Below are positions 9,471 to 21,790 of a stretch of 64,000 bases of DNA, one piece after another. The notes beneath the pieces were generated by a model. The model was not told where the DNA came from, searched no databases, and saw nothing but the letters and a program-made list of their open reading frames with translations. Made by a program: the position numbers and the translations under genes. Numbering within the stretch: position 1 is the first letter of the stretch; each line of letters starts with the position of its first letter. Source of the DNA: Eunapius fragilis (lineage: Eukaryota > Porifera > Demospongiae > Spongillida > Spongillidae); NCBI GenBank assembly GCA_963681505.1, contig OY811990.1, forward strand, positions 2,377,250-2,441,249. Reading direction: 5' to 3'.

Positions 9471-11253
9471 CTCCACCACTAGAACATACATTTCTACATA
9501 ATGCTCACCTTCACTCTCAGCTTCTCCTAGCTGTACCCTGCAGCCAATCACCTTCACCTCACCAGTGGACTCTGTGCCCTATGGGGGGCAGGAATGCTGA
9601 TATGAGGGGACAAAAACCAACTTCTGCCCAAAACCATCTCATACACAGAGACATACATTGGATCCACAAACACAGGTGCCTCAGGATTATGAGCTTTTAG
9701 TTCAGCTGTCAAGTTCCCTTGCATGTTTCAATAAGTATTTTAGTTGTAGCATCTTCATTTTTGTATTTTAGTTGTAGTGGTCATCTTTCAGGGGACTAAG
9801 TAACATCTGTATTCAATATAGGAGAATTAGCTCAAGTGGTAAAGCGCTTCCTTATAGCGTGCTAGAGGTACCAAGAAAAATGTCTGGATTCTCCTAAACA
9901 AATTTTTTAATCTTTGCATACACAACACGGCAAATGAATTCATAACTAATGATGACTGTCAGGTAAATTTTTCTTCCTAGGCAGGTATTGTCTCATGTGG
10001 ATATGCTCACTAGTACTGTGTATGCACTGAAGGTTAATGAGACGACTTCTTTGGGCACTGTGGTGTTGAACCATTGTAGCCTGTGTCCTTGACTGCTTTG
10101 TTGAGCCATTTTGGGCTGTGTCATTGTTTTTGGGTTGTGTCAGCCTGTGCATGTTAACCATGTCGAGCCATTTTGTGGTGTACCAGCCTATGTGTGTTGG
10201 CTGTTAAAGACAATAACTACATGGAGGGTACTAGATTATTTTCACTTATTGATCTGATGCCTGTCCTCTGCTTAAGGATCTGGCCGGCCGGACGACCTTG
10301 CACATCATGTCTAGCCCAAATCTGACAGGTTGTTTTAGAACTTCAGCCCAGAGGAATTCAATCATTTGGGCCTGTAGACTGCCTTTTTTTAAATTTCTTT
10401 GTGTTCTCCAATAAATGTATTAACAGATCACTGCACAATATTAGTACTGTATAGTACCATCAATGCACACCTTTTTTGATCCAGGGCAACGTATTCAAAC
10501 AGTATCCTGATTTGTGGGATGATCAGAGGAGGAATACTAAGATTGAATGCATGCATGGAGATGAATAGATTGGTATGTACCACAAAGGATCAGTGTAATA
10601 TCTGCAGTGACCCAGAAGAGATTTTTGAAGCTTAAAATCTCCTATTGCCCTGTCTGCAGTTTTCCTTCTCCCTATCTAGCTATAGATGCATGCATTATTT
10701 GAAGGCCAAGAGACCGTAACTCTGAACATTGTTCAAATTGCAGTCAGTGTGTAGTATTTAGCAGTATGACATGTACTGCATAGTTGGGTTGCAAGCGTGG
10801 AGTTTTGCAAATTAAACTACACATGGATGCCTTAATTCCTTCCTAATGAGTGCATGCTGTCATCCATATTATATTGGTGGTGCGCTTACAATTGATGCCC
10901 TACAACTGCATCATGTCATAAATTGATGAAGATTTTCAAGTTAAGCTTATTAATTGTACTAAATTACAGCTGACTAACATGCATGTAAATATGTTGTATT
11001 TGGCCTTTACTTCCCTAACATTAATCTACATGCTTGCATGCATTTGTTCTGTAGTGTGAATGCAAACATTTCACAGTTGTTATATTAGTTTGTCACTTAC
11101 CTGTATTTTACCAGACGTAACTAAGAATATGAATTTGCCAGTCAAAGAGATATTTAGTTCTGGAAGTGCATGTCTCCCATGGGGGGAGGATGCCCATGTC
11201 TTTGAGGCATCATAACTAACTCCCCCACATGTGGCAACACTGGATCTATATAG
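9471..11253 (-). CDS. Candidate exons of an unrecognised minus-strand gene
   Basis: Two well-bounded minus-strand exons are visible. One is 11101-11253: acceptor CAAACAG, open frame including ALPELNISLTGKFIFLV, donor GTAAGTGACA. The other is 9471-9571: acceptor GGGCACAG, open frame including VIGCRVQLGEAESEGEHY, donor GTAAGTCACC. Further open minus-strand segments lie near 9640-9700 (NPEAPVFVDPMYVSV) and 8826-9275, the latter ending in a stop near 8829. I do not recognise a family. The exons sit downstream of the GT43 gene on the same strand, but do not match the missing GT43 C terminus. They could be one gene or fragments of two. Confidence 0.3.
9821..9895 (+). tRNA. Degenerate tRNA-Ala-like sequence (pseudogene or SINE head)
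   Basis: GGAGAAT at the 5' end pairs with ATTCTCC at the 3' end as a 7-bp acceptor stem. The D-arm/A-box reads TAGCTCAAGTGGT, as in metazoan tRNA-Ala. The anticodon arm does not fold cleanly (GCTTCCTTATAGCGTGC) and the T-arm lacks GTTCGA (it reads AAGAAAAATGTC), so box B is lost. This is a relic, not a working tRNA gene. Confidence 0.6.
9896..11100. other. Intergenic or intronic, no feature
   Basis: No coding frame, inverted repeat or tandem repeat of note is visible. It is probably intron between the minus-strand candidate exons. Confidence 0.4.
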
Positions 11254-12290
11254 CTGTTTGAATGTAGTCACAGGATGTGCACTGTACATGTGTGAAATTC
11301 TCAACTGCACATTCCATTTCAGCACGTTAGCACTCTTATGTTTACTATTTATTCATGTGATGCTAATGTACATGTGTAAGGTCATGGGTCCAGCATATGT
11401 GGTAGAGGTCATGTGATCACACAATGCTATATCTGTTGTTGCCATGTACTATATACATACATATTTCTGACATGGAATTTTGAAATTGATGATATGAGGA
11501 GTAGCATGTCACTTAGTGCTGTAGCTATACTTCAATTGCTACGATGCTAATCTGTGTTTCCTTCAAACGTGGTTTATTTGTTCTAATGTGCCATACCAGC
11601 ACCTAAGCAAGAGGAAGTGTTAGTGTAAACAGTGCTAATGTGATGCAGCACAGCTCACCTCTTCAGAGTTGCTCCTACATTCCAAAGTCTCCCTCGATGC
11701 CTCTAGCATTTCAAGGAATACCGTTTCCATGTAGCCTATTTATACCGTACTGTTGTCCTTGTGTTTGTCGACCCAGACATCTGGGTGTTCAAAAAGCGCT
11801 TTTATATTCACTGCAAATCCTGCCATATCTATTGGAAATTTCCTATATTAAAAAAAAAAAATTTAATTTTGGCTGTACTCAAGAAAACAGGTTGTTAACT
11901 ATACTATAATTTTTGCAGTGGCCACAGAACCCATTATATGGGGGAGTAGTGTTAGTGTCAGGGATGGAGCACACTATATGATTTATTGCATCCATTTTTT
12001 ATCGGTTGTGAGCTTGAATAATGCACATGCTTATCAAAGGCACACTCCTTTTGTGTGTGCTTGGGGGGGGGGGGCCAATTCATGATATGGTCATTATTTA
12101 TTTGAATGTGCTATGGTTGATCTGTCTGTGACCAATAGCTGCTAAAGGTATTCTTTCATTGGTTTGTGATTTAACACAGCAGCAAAGCATATTAACAACA
12201 CCTTTTGTTAATGAAAGTAAAAGTCAGGTTTGCATGCGTATCCTCTAACACTGTTTACTACTCTTCCCCATTATAATCATACTAATATAC
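11254..12290. other. Intergenic or intronic, no feature
   Basis: Unremarkable sequence with a poly-A stretch near 11850 and a poly-G tract near 12064. The missing C-terminal exons of the GT43 gene were looked for here on the minus strand and not found. Confidence 0.4.
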
Positions 12291-12964
12291 CTGCCTCCTC
12301 CCCATCCTGTTCTCCACCTCTCAGCCTTGCCATCCTTGCAGTAGGGTCCTTCAATAGCAATACCTCCTGCATAACCCACATTCATCACAGAGACCCTTTG
12401 TGTTTCCTTATCTGCAGCAGCAAATGGTAGCTCATGGCATGTAAAACACCACAGTAGCTGTAACAAGTACTCTTATCGCTTCGAACATTCTCAGGTCGTA
12501 CATATTGTCATCATCCCCAAAGTAGACCACCCCATTACAGCTCTGAGCCTTGCATGTATCTTTGACCCACTTCAGACCCAAGTACCTCTGTTCAATGGCC
12601 AGGACATCTGGAGACTCCACATTCATGTGCACGCTGGTCACATTGCACCTTGAGAGAAGATTGGTGACCAAGGCTGTCTTTACGAGACAGTCCTCAACCA
12701 CTATCCATACCAGCTTGGGGACATGCATTAGAGTTTGGCAGAGAGAGGTGAGGTCCACCTTCTGTGTGGGCCGGGCGTACGTAGGAGTGATGAAATATAT
12801 GGTGGTACTGACATTCACCAAGTAGAGGGGTGCAACAGTGGAAGTGAATGAGATGTTTGTCTTGTGCACAGAGGGTGTGGCTAATGAGTAGTTGTGGGTG
12901 GAGGTGGCATTTGTACCGCTTGCATTCAAAGCATGATTTATCAATCTATCCTGAAAATCATCTG
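12291..12964 (-). CDS. Glucuronyltransferase-like protein, glycosyltransferase family 43 (partial gene)
   Basis: Exon 1 (12471-12964) contains IYFITPTYARPTQK, then LTSLCQTLMHVPKLVWIVVE, and then GVVYFGDDDNMYDLRMFEA. These are GT43 hallmarks, with the DDD metal/UDP-binding motif intact. A short intron follows (donor GTACTT at 12470 down to an acceptor near 12417). Exon 2 (12291-12416) continues ETQRVSVMNVGYAGG and RWRTGWGGG, matching the family's VSVWPVGLVGG and GWYTGW region, and ends at donor GTATATT. GT43 enzymes are Golgi type II membrane proteins that transfer glucuronic acid, for example to the proteoglycan linker. The transmembrane N terminus (an upstream exon beyond acceptor CTTCTCAG near 12965) and the C-terminal acceptor domain are not located, so the gene is partial as seen. 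Confidence 0.82.
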
Positions 12965-13189
12965 AGAAGTAAGGATTAAAATTGTAATGTGCACGATTCA
13001 GGTACATGGAGGTGATGAAACATTTTAGGTCATATAATTGTGTGCACTTCTTACATATCTACCCTTACAATATATGTTGCATTCAGCTCCATGTATGCAA
13101 ACAGATTCCTCGCATGCAGCCGCCAAAATGGCAGTATTAAGAAGCATCCGTGAGTGTTTTTATGGTGACATCTGATGTGTGCATATCAT

Positions 13190-13316
13190 AGGACACATGT
13201 GTAACGCAGCACACATGTGTAACACAGCACATATGTGTATCACAGCACACATGTGTAACACAGCACAGATGTGTAACACAGCACATATGTATATCACAGC
13301 ACACATGTGCATGACT
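13190..13316 (+). repeat. 18-bp minisatellite
   Basis: About seven tandem copies of a unit close to ACACATGTGTAACACAGC. The unit contains the palindrome ACACATGTGT. The Cys/His-rich minus-strand ORF over it is an artefact. Confidence 0.9.
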
Positions 13317-14322
13317 CACATTGCTCACACATCACGATGCCCATGAACACATAAGGAATATATCCTCACACACACACACACAACATACACACAACACAAT
13401 CATGTATGACATGAAACCAAAACAAGTATAATTCAATATGTGCTAGGATGTCATACATTTTCAATATGTTTGTTTGTGTGTGTGTGTGTTTCCATATGTG
13501 CGCAAATATATGTATTCCACACCAGTTTATCACATCAGCTGTGTATTGGGGCAATTTGGGCTAGTACATGGAATCACATAATGGCCTGGGTACTCAAATG
13601 TATAAGCTCCATAGCTGCATAGTGTATCTTGCCATATAAAATTCATGTGTTTTCAGTGGTGTAGGAAGCACGAGAGGCACAGAGGCACGGGAGGGGAGGG
13701 GGGGGGGGGGGCAGTCCACACTTTTGTCACCACAGTTGTTTCATTCCATTGAAATATTGGCAAACAGGTTTGTGTACGATTAAATGGATAAATAGAAAAG
13801 AATCCTTATACCGGCATGGAGAGCCATATCTGTAACTAAGTAGTGTGTAAAACCCATGAGTGGCATGTCCACGATTGGAATAACATACTTACATCACAAT
13901 TGCAATTAGTTAGTACGTTGGCAACGTGCAAGTGCATACATGCTATATGATACATTTACCAAAATGTACTAACTAAGATAGCGAAGTGCATTGCTCGTGG
14001 CAAAAGTCCGGAATAGCCCAGCCCACTCACCACTTTCGCTACAACCAATCCTAAATTCTTTCAACCGTCATGTGCGCGTGGGTGTTGTTTGCAAGCCCAT
14101 TTCCTCATTACGTGACGTAAACGCAATAATTGCCCATTAGAACGAACAACAAGTGGTGCATAGGTTAGAGTACGGTAGGTGCATGCGCTATAGCGTAGGT
14201 AGTGTTCGGGACACGATGTGTTACTATTTAAAGGGAGCTTATTTGCATTAAACTATACTTACTGCTTCCTAAGACAACCTAGAAGGATGGATTTTATCCT
14301 TTTTCATATATTGAAACGCCTT
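13317..14322. other. Intergenic, low-complexity patches
   Basis: A (CA)n patch near 13367, a GT patch near 13475 and a poly-G run near 13697-13713. No gene is recognised. Confidence 0.4.
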
Positions 14323-14493
14323 CACAGGGAAAAAACACGTGGAATCATTTTGGAATCATGGTGCGATATTACAGAGAATCACACACAAATCACACGCGTC
14401 AGATTTTCTATGTAAGATCACACAATGATTTTTCAGAAGATTTTAAAATCTTCTGTAAGATCAGAACTTGATTCCACGCGTTTTTTCCCTGTG
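14323..14493. mobile_element. 171-bp MITE with CACAGGG ends
   Basis: The ends are inverted over about 25 bp (CACAGGGAAAAAAC, one mismatch), and CTT flanks both sides (14320-14322 and 14494-14496). Ends beginning CAC plus a 3-bp duplication suggest the CMC group (CACTA/Mirage/Chapaev). An AT-rich inner palindrome lies near 14437-14456. Confidence 0.75.
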
Positions 14494-14585
14494 CTTCCTG
14501 AAGGCGCTGAGTTGTGTTGAAAGTGCGGTTGCCGTCCACCGGCCCCCATACCCTACGCTAACCCAGATGACCCTATGTGGATATA

Positions 14586-14619
14586 ATCATAGATAATAGA
14601 GTACTCTATTATCTATGAT
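14586..14619. repeat. Perfect 34-bp palindrome
   Basis: Both 17-base arms pair without mismatch around a central GTAC. It could extrude as a cruciform. Its role is unknown. Confidence 0.85.
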
Positions 14620-14787
14620 ATAATATAACGTGGGTATGCAAGAACCGTAAATAGCATATGTAATATCCATCCGTGTCGAAAGGGAGGAATCCCCCCCCCC
14701 CCCCCAACCCCCACCTCCACCCCAGCCCCGCACTCATTCAGTACCATAAAGGCATAAAGGGAGAGGTAGATTTAGGCCAGCCCATAG

Positions 14788-14914
14788 GCGTAGGAACCGG
14801 GGGGGCAGAGGGGGCCTTGGCCCCCCCAATCTTGGGCAATATGTATATAAAGTACGCTGAATTTATATTGGACACACCCTTTGGGCCCCCCCAATCTTGT
14901 TTACGTTCCTACGC
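14788..14914. mobile_element. Short MITE with GCGTAGGAAC ends
   Basis: GCGTAGGAAC at the left and GTTCCTACGC at the right are exact inverted ends. The interior has CCCCCCCAATCTTG twice. A further single end (GTTCCTACGC-like) lies near 14963, so copies may be nested. Confidence 0.6.
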
Positions 14915-15223
14915 TTCTGCCAGTGAGCCCCGCGTCCATTTAATACTTTTAAATGGCCTACCGTTCCTACGCATCTGGTTAAATAAACAAATAAACACAC
15001 GGGGAAAAAGGCGAATGCGTGCGTGAGTCTGCAGCCTGATGCGTAACACTTGACATGTACATTTATTACATTGTGCTTGACATTAAATTTTTAAAAGTAT
15101 ATTCCCAATATAATAATAGCGTATTTATATTACATACACATCTCACTACATAATGTAGGTGATGTCATGTGACCAGTGCCAGCATACTAATACCCGAAGC
15201 TACATCCCATCAAAGTACAATCG

Positions 15224-15679
15224 CCATGGTTTCATATTGGCATAGATTTAATAGGGCCACTTCCTAAAACCTCTGCTGGACATAAGTATGTGCTGACTAT
15301 CTCCGATTACTGCACGAAATGGGTGGCAGCAATTGCACTTGAATCTAAACATGCCAGCGGTGTTGTAATAGCATTGTTTAAGGTAAAAAGTAATGATAAT
15401 AAATGTCTGAATATGTTTGAATCATTTTTACCCAATGCAAAAAAATTCGATGCATTGCAGGTGTTCATGCAAATGGATATACCTAGAGTTCTGACCTCTG
15501 AACAGGGCACAGAATTCCACAACCAGATTAATGAAGAACTAACGACATTGCTTAAAGTAGACCACCGTTTGAGCACAGCCTATCATCCACAGGTGCAACA
15601 ATATGGAGGAATTTGTATAGAACTGTGCTATTCAGATATCAAACGTTACATCCTTATTATAGACCAATGGTTTGGATGA
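15224..15679 (+). pseudogene. Retroviral-type integrase core relic with one intron (block copy 1)
   Basis: Exon 1 (15224-15382) contains GIDLIGPL with the first catalytic Asp and VLTISDYCTKWVAAIALES. A 78-bp GT-AG intron (15383-15460) joins in frame to exon 2 with FMQMDIPRVLTSEQGTEFHN and STAYHPQ. At the second catalytic position the usual Asp (SDQG/SDNG) is Glu (SEQG). The frame runs into unrelated residues after YHPQ, before the third acidic residue, and stops at 15679. The family is integrase as in Ty3/Gypsy retrotransposons or Ginger-type DNA transposons. It is dead by truncation. The 15-kb duplication begins inside its intron. Confidence 0.75.
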
Positions 15680-15949
15680 GCGGCTCAATCTAACCATTCA
15701 TTTCATGCTTGTGAAATTCTGCAGTGATAGACACAGTACTGGGATACGCACTCCCATGCTTGTACCTTTGCATACAACACTTCAAGAACAGGAGTCAACC
15801 AAATATATCTTTTCAGATGTACATAAGGTTAGTGTGTATGGTTAAAACTTGAAGCACTCACTTTTAGAGTTAAAATGTACATTCATGCACTGGATTATAT
15901 ATCAAATGCGCATTTATTGTATATGACAATGACATTGGGATTCAAAGTT

Positions 15950-17203
15950 GCACATTTGGCAGTGATTGTGCAGTGGCAAATGTTATATATGGGCTAACCA
16001 AGATGCGATTTAAACAGGGCACAGGAGACACAATTGGCTTTAAGCACTTTTTGCGTTGTGAAAATATTAAACCTGGACTGTTATTCGATATGTAGGAAAT
16101 CATTTTATTTTATTTGGCTGGAAGCTTTATGATCAAAGAGAGATTATTGTATTATCTGCAAAATATGTGTTACTGCAAAACAAAAACAGAAGTCTAGCTT
16201 TTAATCAGAGATAATTATATTAACAGAATAAATCGATAATATACTTCCGCTAAGAGTACTAGGATTGATTGGAAATATCATCACTGGGCCTTGGATGAGA
16301 TATTTTATAGTAATAGTGAACTTGATGTAAGGGTAACCTAGAAATAGTTCCCATGATTAAGATGTGCACAAAAACATTGCGAGACCTGATACAGAAACCA
16401 ACTTTCTTTGTCACATCAAATGTCTTTGGAGAGAAGCTAAGTGAATGGATGGGACTCTACTGTGTTTGCAAGCACAAATTCAATTATCAAGTGATGAGGA
16501 ATCCCAATTTCATAAAGTTATGAGCTTGGCTACAAGAAGCACTCTTGAAGTTCTTGAGCATCAGCTGGAGCCATACTTGCATGGTTCTCTCAATAAGAAT
16601 TCAAGCCGCTCAATTGCATAATATGCTATCTGAACAGACCCTTGGTCTTGTCGATTACCATGTTCAGCATGCACCTAATGCTAATATAGGCTTCATTGAT
16701 TGGAAGGCGAAAATCTTTGCTGCCATGTATATCTTGTTCTCTTTATTGCAAACAATAAAAGTTTTTATCAGCTTTGCCCTGAAGCCAGGATAGTGTTTGA
16801 AGAAAAGCCATTATAGATTTCAAGAAGAACAAATGAAGCAAGATCAAGTTTCAAGTGGCAAAACTGAAAAAGAGTAAAGTCTATACTTTCTAATGAATGC
16901 AAAATAGAAAAAAAATTTCCTCAAATCTCAACAGATACATTGCAATGTATAAAAATAGTTGTAGTAAACCCTTCATAGTTGTTAGGTAAATTAATAGAGC
17001 AGGAGTGGAACACGTCACCTGGAATGAACAAAAAATTTAATGGAAAAGAGCTGTCTGTAAAGAACAGTTTAAATCGAGGTACTAAATTAATTATTTCATA
17101 TTGGACAGTGGAAGTAACTGAAGATGATGGAGAAGATGAATCCATAACTTTGGTGCAGTTTGTTACTGATGTAATTCACAAAGATTCAGTTGTGCTTGTG
17201 TAA
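15950..17203 (+). pseudogene. Decaying TE-derived ORF fragments, family not recognised (copy 1)
   Basis: Plus-strand fragments shared with block copy 2: a segment with YGLTKMR...FKHFLRCENIKPGL (stop at about 16095 here, open in copy 2), a segment with LSEQTLGLVDYHVQHAPNAN near 16620-16720, and a 74-codon ORF (16979-17203) containing EWNTSPGMNKKFNG and ISYWTVEVTEDDGEDE. Position next to the integrase relic suggests remnants of one large transposon. In the last ORF the two copies differ at five residues, so there is no sign of selection. Confidence 0.4.
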
Positions 17204-17944
17204 GTGTGTACTATTCATGTGCTTTTATTTTTAAATACATATTACAGATATGTATTGTAAATGTACTCCAATGTCTTTCAGATCATTTATTACCTGGGGT
17301 AATTTGATCTTTAATTTATTTCAAACATTCAAGCGGACGTCAAAAACTTAGTTTTATACATAATACATCGATAAATGCACGTTGAAATTCCACTACATTT
17401 AACTTATAAGGAAATAGTATTTCTTCCCTAATGCACATTCATTGTGTAGGTCTACAACATGCCGTTCTCCATATAAAATTTGGAATTGAAATGTTGAAAG
17501 ACAAAAATCGTATGACCGTTTGAATATAGTCATTACGGGGATCACAGTTTTTATAAATAATATCTCCGCATCAATCACCATACATTGTTTTATCGGTACT
17601 TAAACGCTTTAAACTGATGCATTTAGTAATGCTTGAAAGCTTGTTTGAAACTTTTTGGTAAAGTACCTAAACGTACTGCGGTGTATGGCATTTCCTTTCC
17701 GAGTGAGTTCTTTTATAATAGCCAGCGTTGAACCGTTTTTCTGACTGTGATGTAACTCTGCAAATATAAATTAGCGATACGATTAGGTTACTTACATGTA
17801 CCTTCCAGTTCAGTGATCCTTAGAATTGTCTCTATGGGAATGCACATTAGGACGTACATACGAACAGCCCGTAGACTGGTCCTTTCGGCAGACCGTAGAT
17901 ATTCGATTACCTTACTGGTTTATCAGTACACTAAGTTAAGAACT

Positions 17945-19000
17945 ATAGTACTACAAAGATTTTTAAGACTCCTGCCTGTCCTTGGCTTCCCCCCCCCCCC
18001 CCCACACACACACACACACACGTGGCACGCACTGTATAGTCCATGCACGTGCTGTTAAGTTCACACACACACATGCCCACAATGTTCAGCACTGTACATA
18101 TGCGTTTTCAGTCTACAACACACACTGTTCAGTTGAGACACTCCTCACAATCCCACCCTCACCACGCGCATTATGTAATCCACACCCATACTACACTACA
18201 ATCACACTGTTCAGTCCTCACACACAGTGTTCATTCATCACACATACGACCATCAACACACTTTCACTGCACATATGCACCCATGCACATGCTACACGCA
18301 CCGCACCACACAATTTTTAGTTCACGCACACACACTAATCGCTCACACAAACACTGTTCAGTATACACACCACACATGACACTGCAGTTCACAGCCACAC
18401 TTTTAGTCCACACACACTACACCACACACTTTTCCATTCACACACACGCATGCACAAATTTTAGTCCAAGAAACACACTACACACACACAGTTCAGTTCA
18501 CAATACACATTGTTCAGGTGTGGTGTGTAGGTGTGTTCCTGGTGTGTAGGTGTGCCCTTCAAGGGGTGTACAGCTGTGTCCCTGGTGTGTAGGTGTGTCC
18601 TGTGTGTGGGTGTGTTCCTGTGTTGGTGTGTAGGTGTGTTCTTGACCTAGATAATAACTCTTTAGACCTTTTGACTGCAAGTGGATCTTTATATGTCCTC
18701 GTCCATGTCAGTTCAAATATAGGCAAGTAACAAACCCAAGTGATCACTCAAACGTGTGCATGCAAGCCCATCGATTTAGAGCCAAGGAATTAAATGGTGT
18801 GGTGGGCGTAACAGAGCGGTTACACAGAAGTAGAAGTTATAAGGTTGTAACTTGAATTCTTCACCATATATTGACCTATACAGCCGAATGGTTGAGCATC
18901 AGTTGTAAGTGCCAATCATGGAAATGGATAACTGCATGCACTTAGTAAGAAGGAATTAACTCCCCTCACATTCCTGGAAGCATTTATATATATGTATATG
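17945..19000 (-). repeat. GT/CA-rich foldback module, reversed arm (copy 1)
   Basis: Starting at AAGACTCCTGCCTGTCC with poly-C and (CA)n, this is the reverse complement of the forward modules at 20888-21790 and 23790-24790. It ends at the inverted form of CCAGGAATGTGAGG (near 18985). Thr-His-rich and Val-Cys-rich ORFs in it are artefacts of CA/GT repetition. Confidence 0.8.
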
Positions 19001-19301
19001 TAGCTTGCGGATAAATGCGGCAGCGCTTACACTTAACTAGGTCCAATACACTGATTGCAAAAAATATATAACAACAGCATGCGAGCGCCGTAGTGACATA
19101 CTTAGGTCCTAGATGGGATTAAATTGCTAAGGGTTACAATACAAATGAAACATATCAGATGTGATCACATCCATATACTGGCATTGCTTGAGGTCCTAAA
19201 CCATGCATGTATGGTACTTGGTATCAGGACCTAAACCTACTCGTGTTTGGCGTACTGCTAAAAATTCATAAGCAAGACTTAGAAATTTTGTTGAGACAGC
19301 A

Positions 19302-19598
19302 GTGTTAGTTCAGTATTGGTTTGAAATATTAGTATGGTCATTTAAACCAGCCATATTGAAGCAATGGTTTGACAAAAATTTGTTCAACATACCAACCAAA
19401 TTGGGACAGTATCCAGCAAAATCAGTGTTCCCTTCTGGGTTTTCAAGTTTTCAAATTTTTGGAATTTCAAAGCACTGTTTATTCAAGGCTGAGAAAGAAG
19501 GCCTTGAACTCACTGCATTTTTGTTTGAACCATCGGAACCTACACGGAATATGTTCGCCAAATCCACCTGGATATTTTTCATTTTTTCCTATGCACAG
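19302..19598 (+). other. Unrecognised ORF with a donor-like end inside the foldback region
   Basis: An open plus-strand segment includes PAKSVFPSGFSSFQIF and GLELTAFLFEPSEPTRNMF. It is followed by CACAG|GTAGGTATT, a plausible 5' splice site. Copies lie at 51894-52112 and, with frame damage, at 44134-44412. It may be an exon of a host gene or transposon carried by the repeat. I recognise no family. Confidence 0.3.
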
Positions 19599-19639
19599 GT
19601 AGGTATTTAAATGGCTAAATTTTTTGTAGTGATGACACT

Positions 19640-20600
19640 ACACCTGAAAAATGTTTAAGCGAACTGACACAGTGTATGTGTGTAGTGTGTTTCTTGGACT
19701 AAAAATTGTGCGTGTGTGTGTGTGAATGGAGCAGTGTGTGGTGTAGTGTGTGTGGACTAAACAGTGTGTGTGCTGTGAACTGCAGTGTCATGTGTGGTGT
19801 GTAGACTGAACAGTGTGTCTGTGTGTGAACTAAAAATTGTGTGAGGTGAAGCATGTGCATGGGTGCATACAGTATGTGCAGTGAAAGTGTGTAGATGGTT
19901 GTATGTGATGAATGAACAGTGTGATTGTGGTGCAGTGTGTGTGGACTAAATAATGCATGTGGTGAGGGTGGGATAGTGTGAAGTGTGTGAACAGTGTGTA
20001 TGGTGTAGACTGAAAATGCATGTATACAGTATACTGAACAGTGTGGGCATGTGTGTGTGTGAACTTAACAGCGAGTGTGTGGACTGTGTGTGTGGTGTGT
20101 GGGGAAAAGCCATGGAAAGGCAGGAGTCTTAAAAAGTACTAACCTTTGTTGTACTAGTTCTAAAGAACATTTGATGTGACCACTCACTATCTGGCGAGTG
20201 GTATAATAGCCATGGAAAAGCAGACATAGAATAGAATCTTTAAAATCTACTAATATTTATATAATTAATATTATTGTTATAAAAATAACTTTCCGTGCAG
20301 TACTCTCTCTTTATGGGCCCATGCAGACCAAATACTCCCTAATTGTGATGAATTTAGCTAGGGCCTGGTGGGACATAAATCGCTAAGTTTATTGCACAAT
20401 AAAACATATTTCATGTCATGTTCATTAACATGTGAACTCCCCATTTATGCGCATTGCTTGGCTTAGGTATTATATTTTAGGGCCTAAACCATGGTTTAGG
20501 ACCTAAATACTCTTCATGTTCGGCGTACTGCTAAAATTTCCATAATCCCGACTCAGAAATTTTCGGATGTTGTTGAGACAGTGTTGCAAATGACATGGAT
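19640..20600 (+). repeat. GT-rich foldback module, forward, 5' incomplete (copy 1)
   Basis: Forward-oriented module containing GCAGGAGTCTTAAAAAG and ACTATCTGGCGAG. It ends with TTTAGGACCTAAA and GTTGTTGAGACAG. It pairs with the reversed arm at 17945-19000 to form a large imperfect inverted repeat around 19,300. Confidence 0.75.
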
Positions 20601-20845
20601 TTCTGCATTGCCAGGGGTCTGTTACGAAAAACCATGGCAAGGACCTTTCAGGGTCCTGAAGATTATTTGGACCAACCGGCAGTGAATAAAATAGCCAATT
20701 ACACAAATGGCCCAGGAAGAAGGTATACATTGTAGTCCATCTTATTCGCTTGCCTGTTGGTAAGATACACAACCTGCTAAGGTATATACTTTTTGCAATC
20801 GGTGTATTGTGCCTAGTGCAGTGTAAGCATTTACCCGCAGGCTAC

Positions 20846-20882
<37 letters not shown>

Positions 20883-20887
20883 TATAG

Positions 20888-21379
20888 AACTGCTACCAGG
20901 AATGTGAGGGGAGTTAATTCCTTCTTACTACGTGCATGCAGTTATCCATTTCCGTAATTCGCACTTACAACTGATGCTCAACCATTCGGCTGCATAGGTC
21001 CATGTATGGTGAAGAATTCAGTTACCGAGTTACCGCTCTATTAGGCCCACGACACCATTGAAGATCCTTAACATTCCCACGTTTGAATGATCACTTGGAC
21101 TTGCCTGTATTCGAACTGACATGGATGAAAACATATAAAGATGCACTTGCAGTCATGAGTTTTTATCAATGTCAAGAGCACACCTACGTGTACACCAACA
21201 CAGGAACACACATACACACAGGACACATCTACACACCAGCTGCAGGGACACACCGACACACCAGGGACACACCGACACACCAGGGACACACCGACACACC
21301 AGGGACACACCTGCACACCGGGGACACACCTACACACCACACATGAACAATATGTATGTGAACAGAACAGTGCGTAAAA

Positions 21380-21419
<40 letters not shown>

Positions 21420-21529
21420 GAACAGTGTGTGGTGTAGTGTGTGTGGACTAAAGAGTGTGGCTGTGAACTGCAGTGTCATGTGAGGTGTGTAGACTGAACA
21501 GTGTGTGTGTGTTCGCAATGAGAACTGAA

Positions 21530-21602
<73 letters not shown>

Positions 21603-21790
21603 CTAAAAATGGTACCGTGCGGTGTGTGTGGCATGTGCATGGGTGGCTGTGCATAAGTGTAGTGAAAGTGTATGGATGGTGTGTGTGTGTGTGATGAATG
21701 ATCAGTATGAGGACTGCACGGTGTGATTGTGGTATAATGACGTATGTGTGTGGACTAAATAGTAGGGTGGGATTGTATGATGAACTGAAC
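20888..21790 (+). repeat. GT-rich foldback module, forward (copy 1)
   Basis: From CCAGGAATGTGAGGGGAG through tandem GGGACACACC units (about 21240-21340) and long GT tracts (about 21382-21412 and 21531-21600). The preceding (TA)n tract lies at about 20850-20885. Confidence 0.8.

Noticed and set aside
9821-9895. Functional tRNA-Ala gene
   Set aside because: The anticodon stem does not pair and the T-loop/B box is missing.
17982-21654. Many Thr-His and Val-Cys rich ORFs
   Set aside because: They are translations of CA/GT microsatellites and GT-rich modules, present in all frames. They have no domain content.
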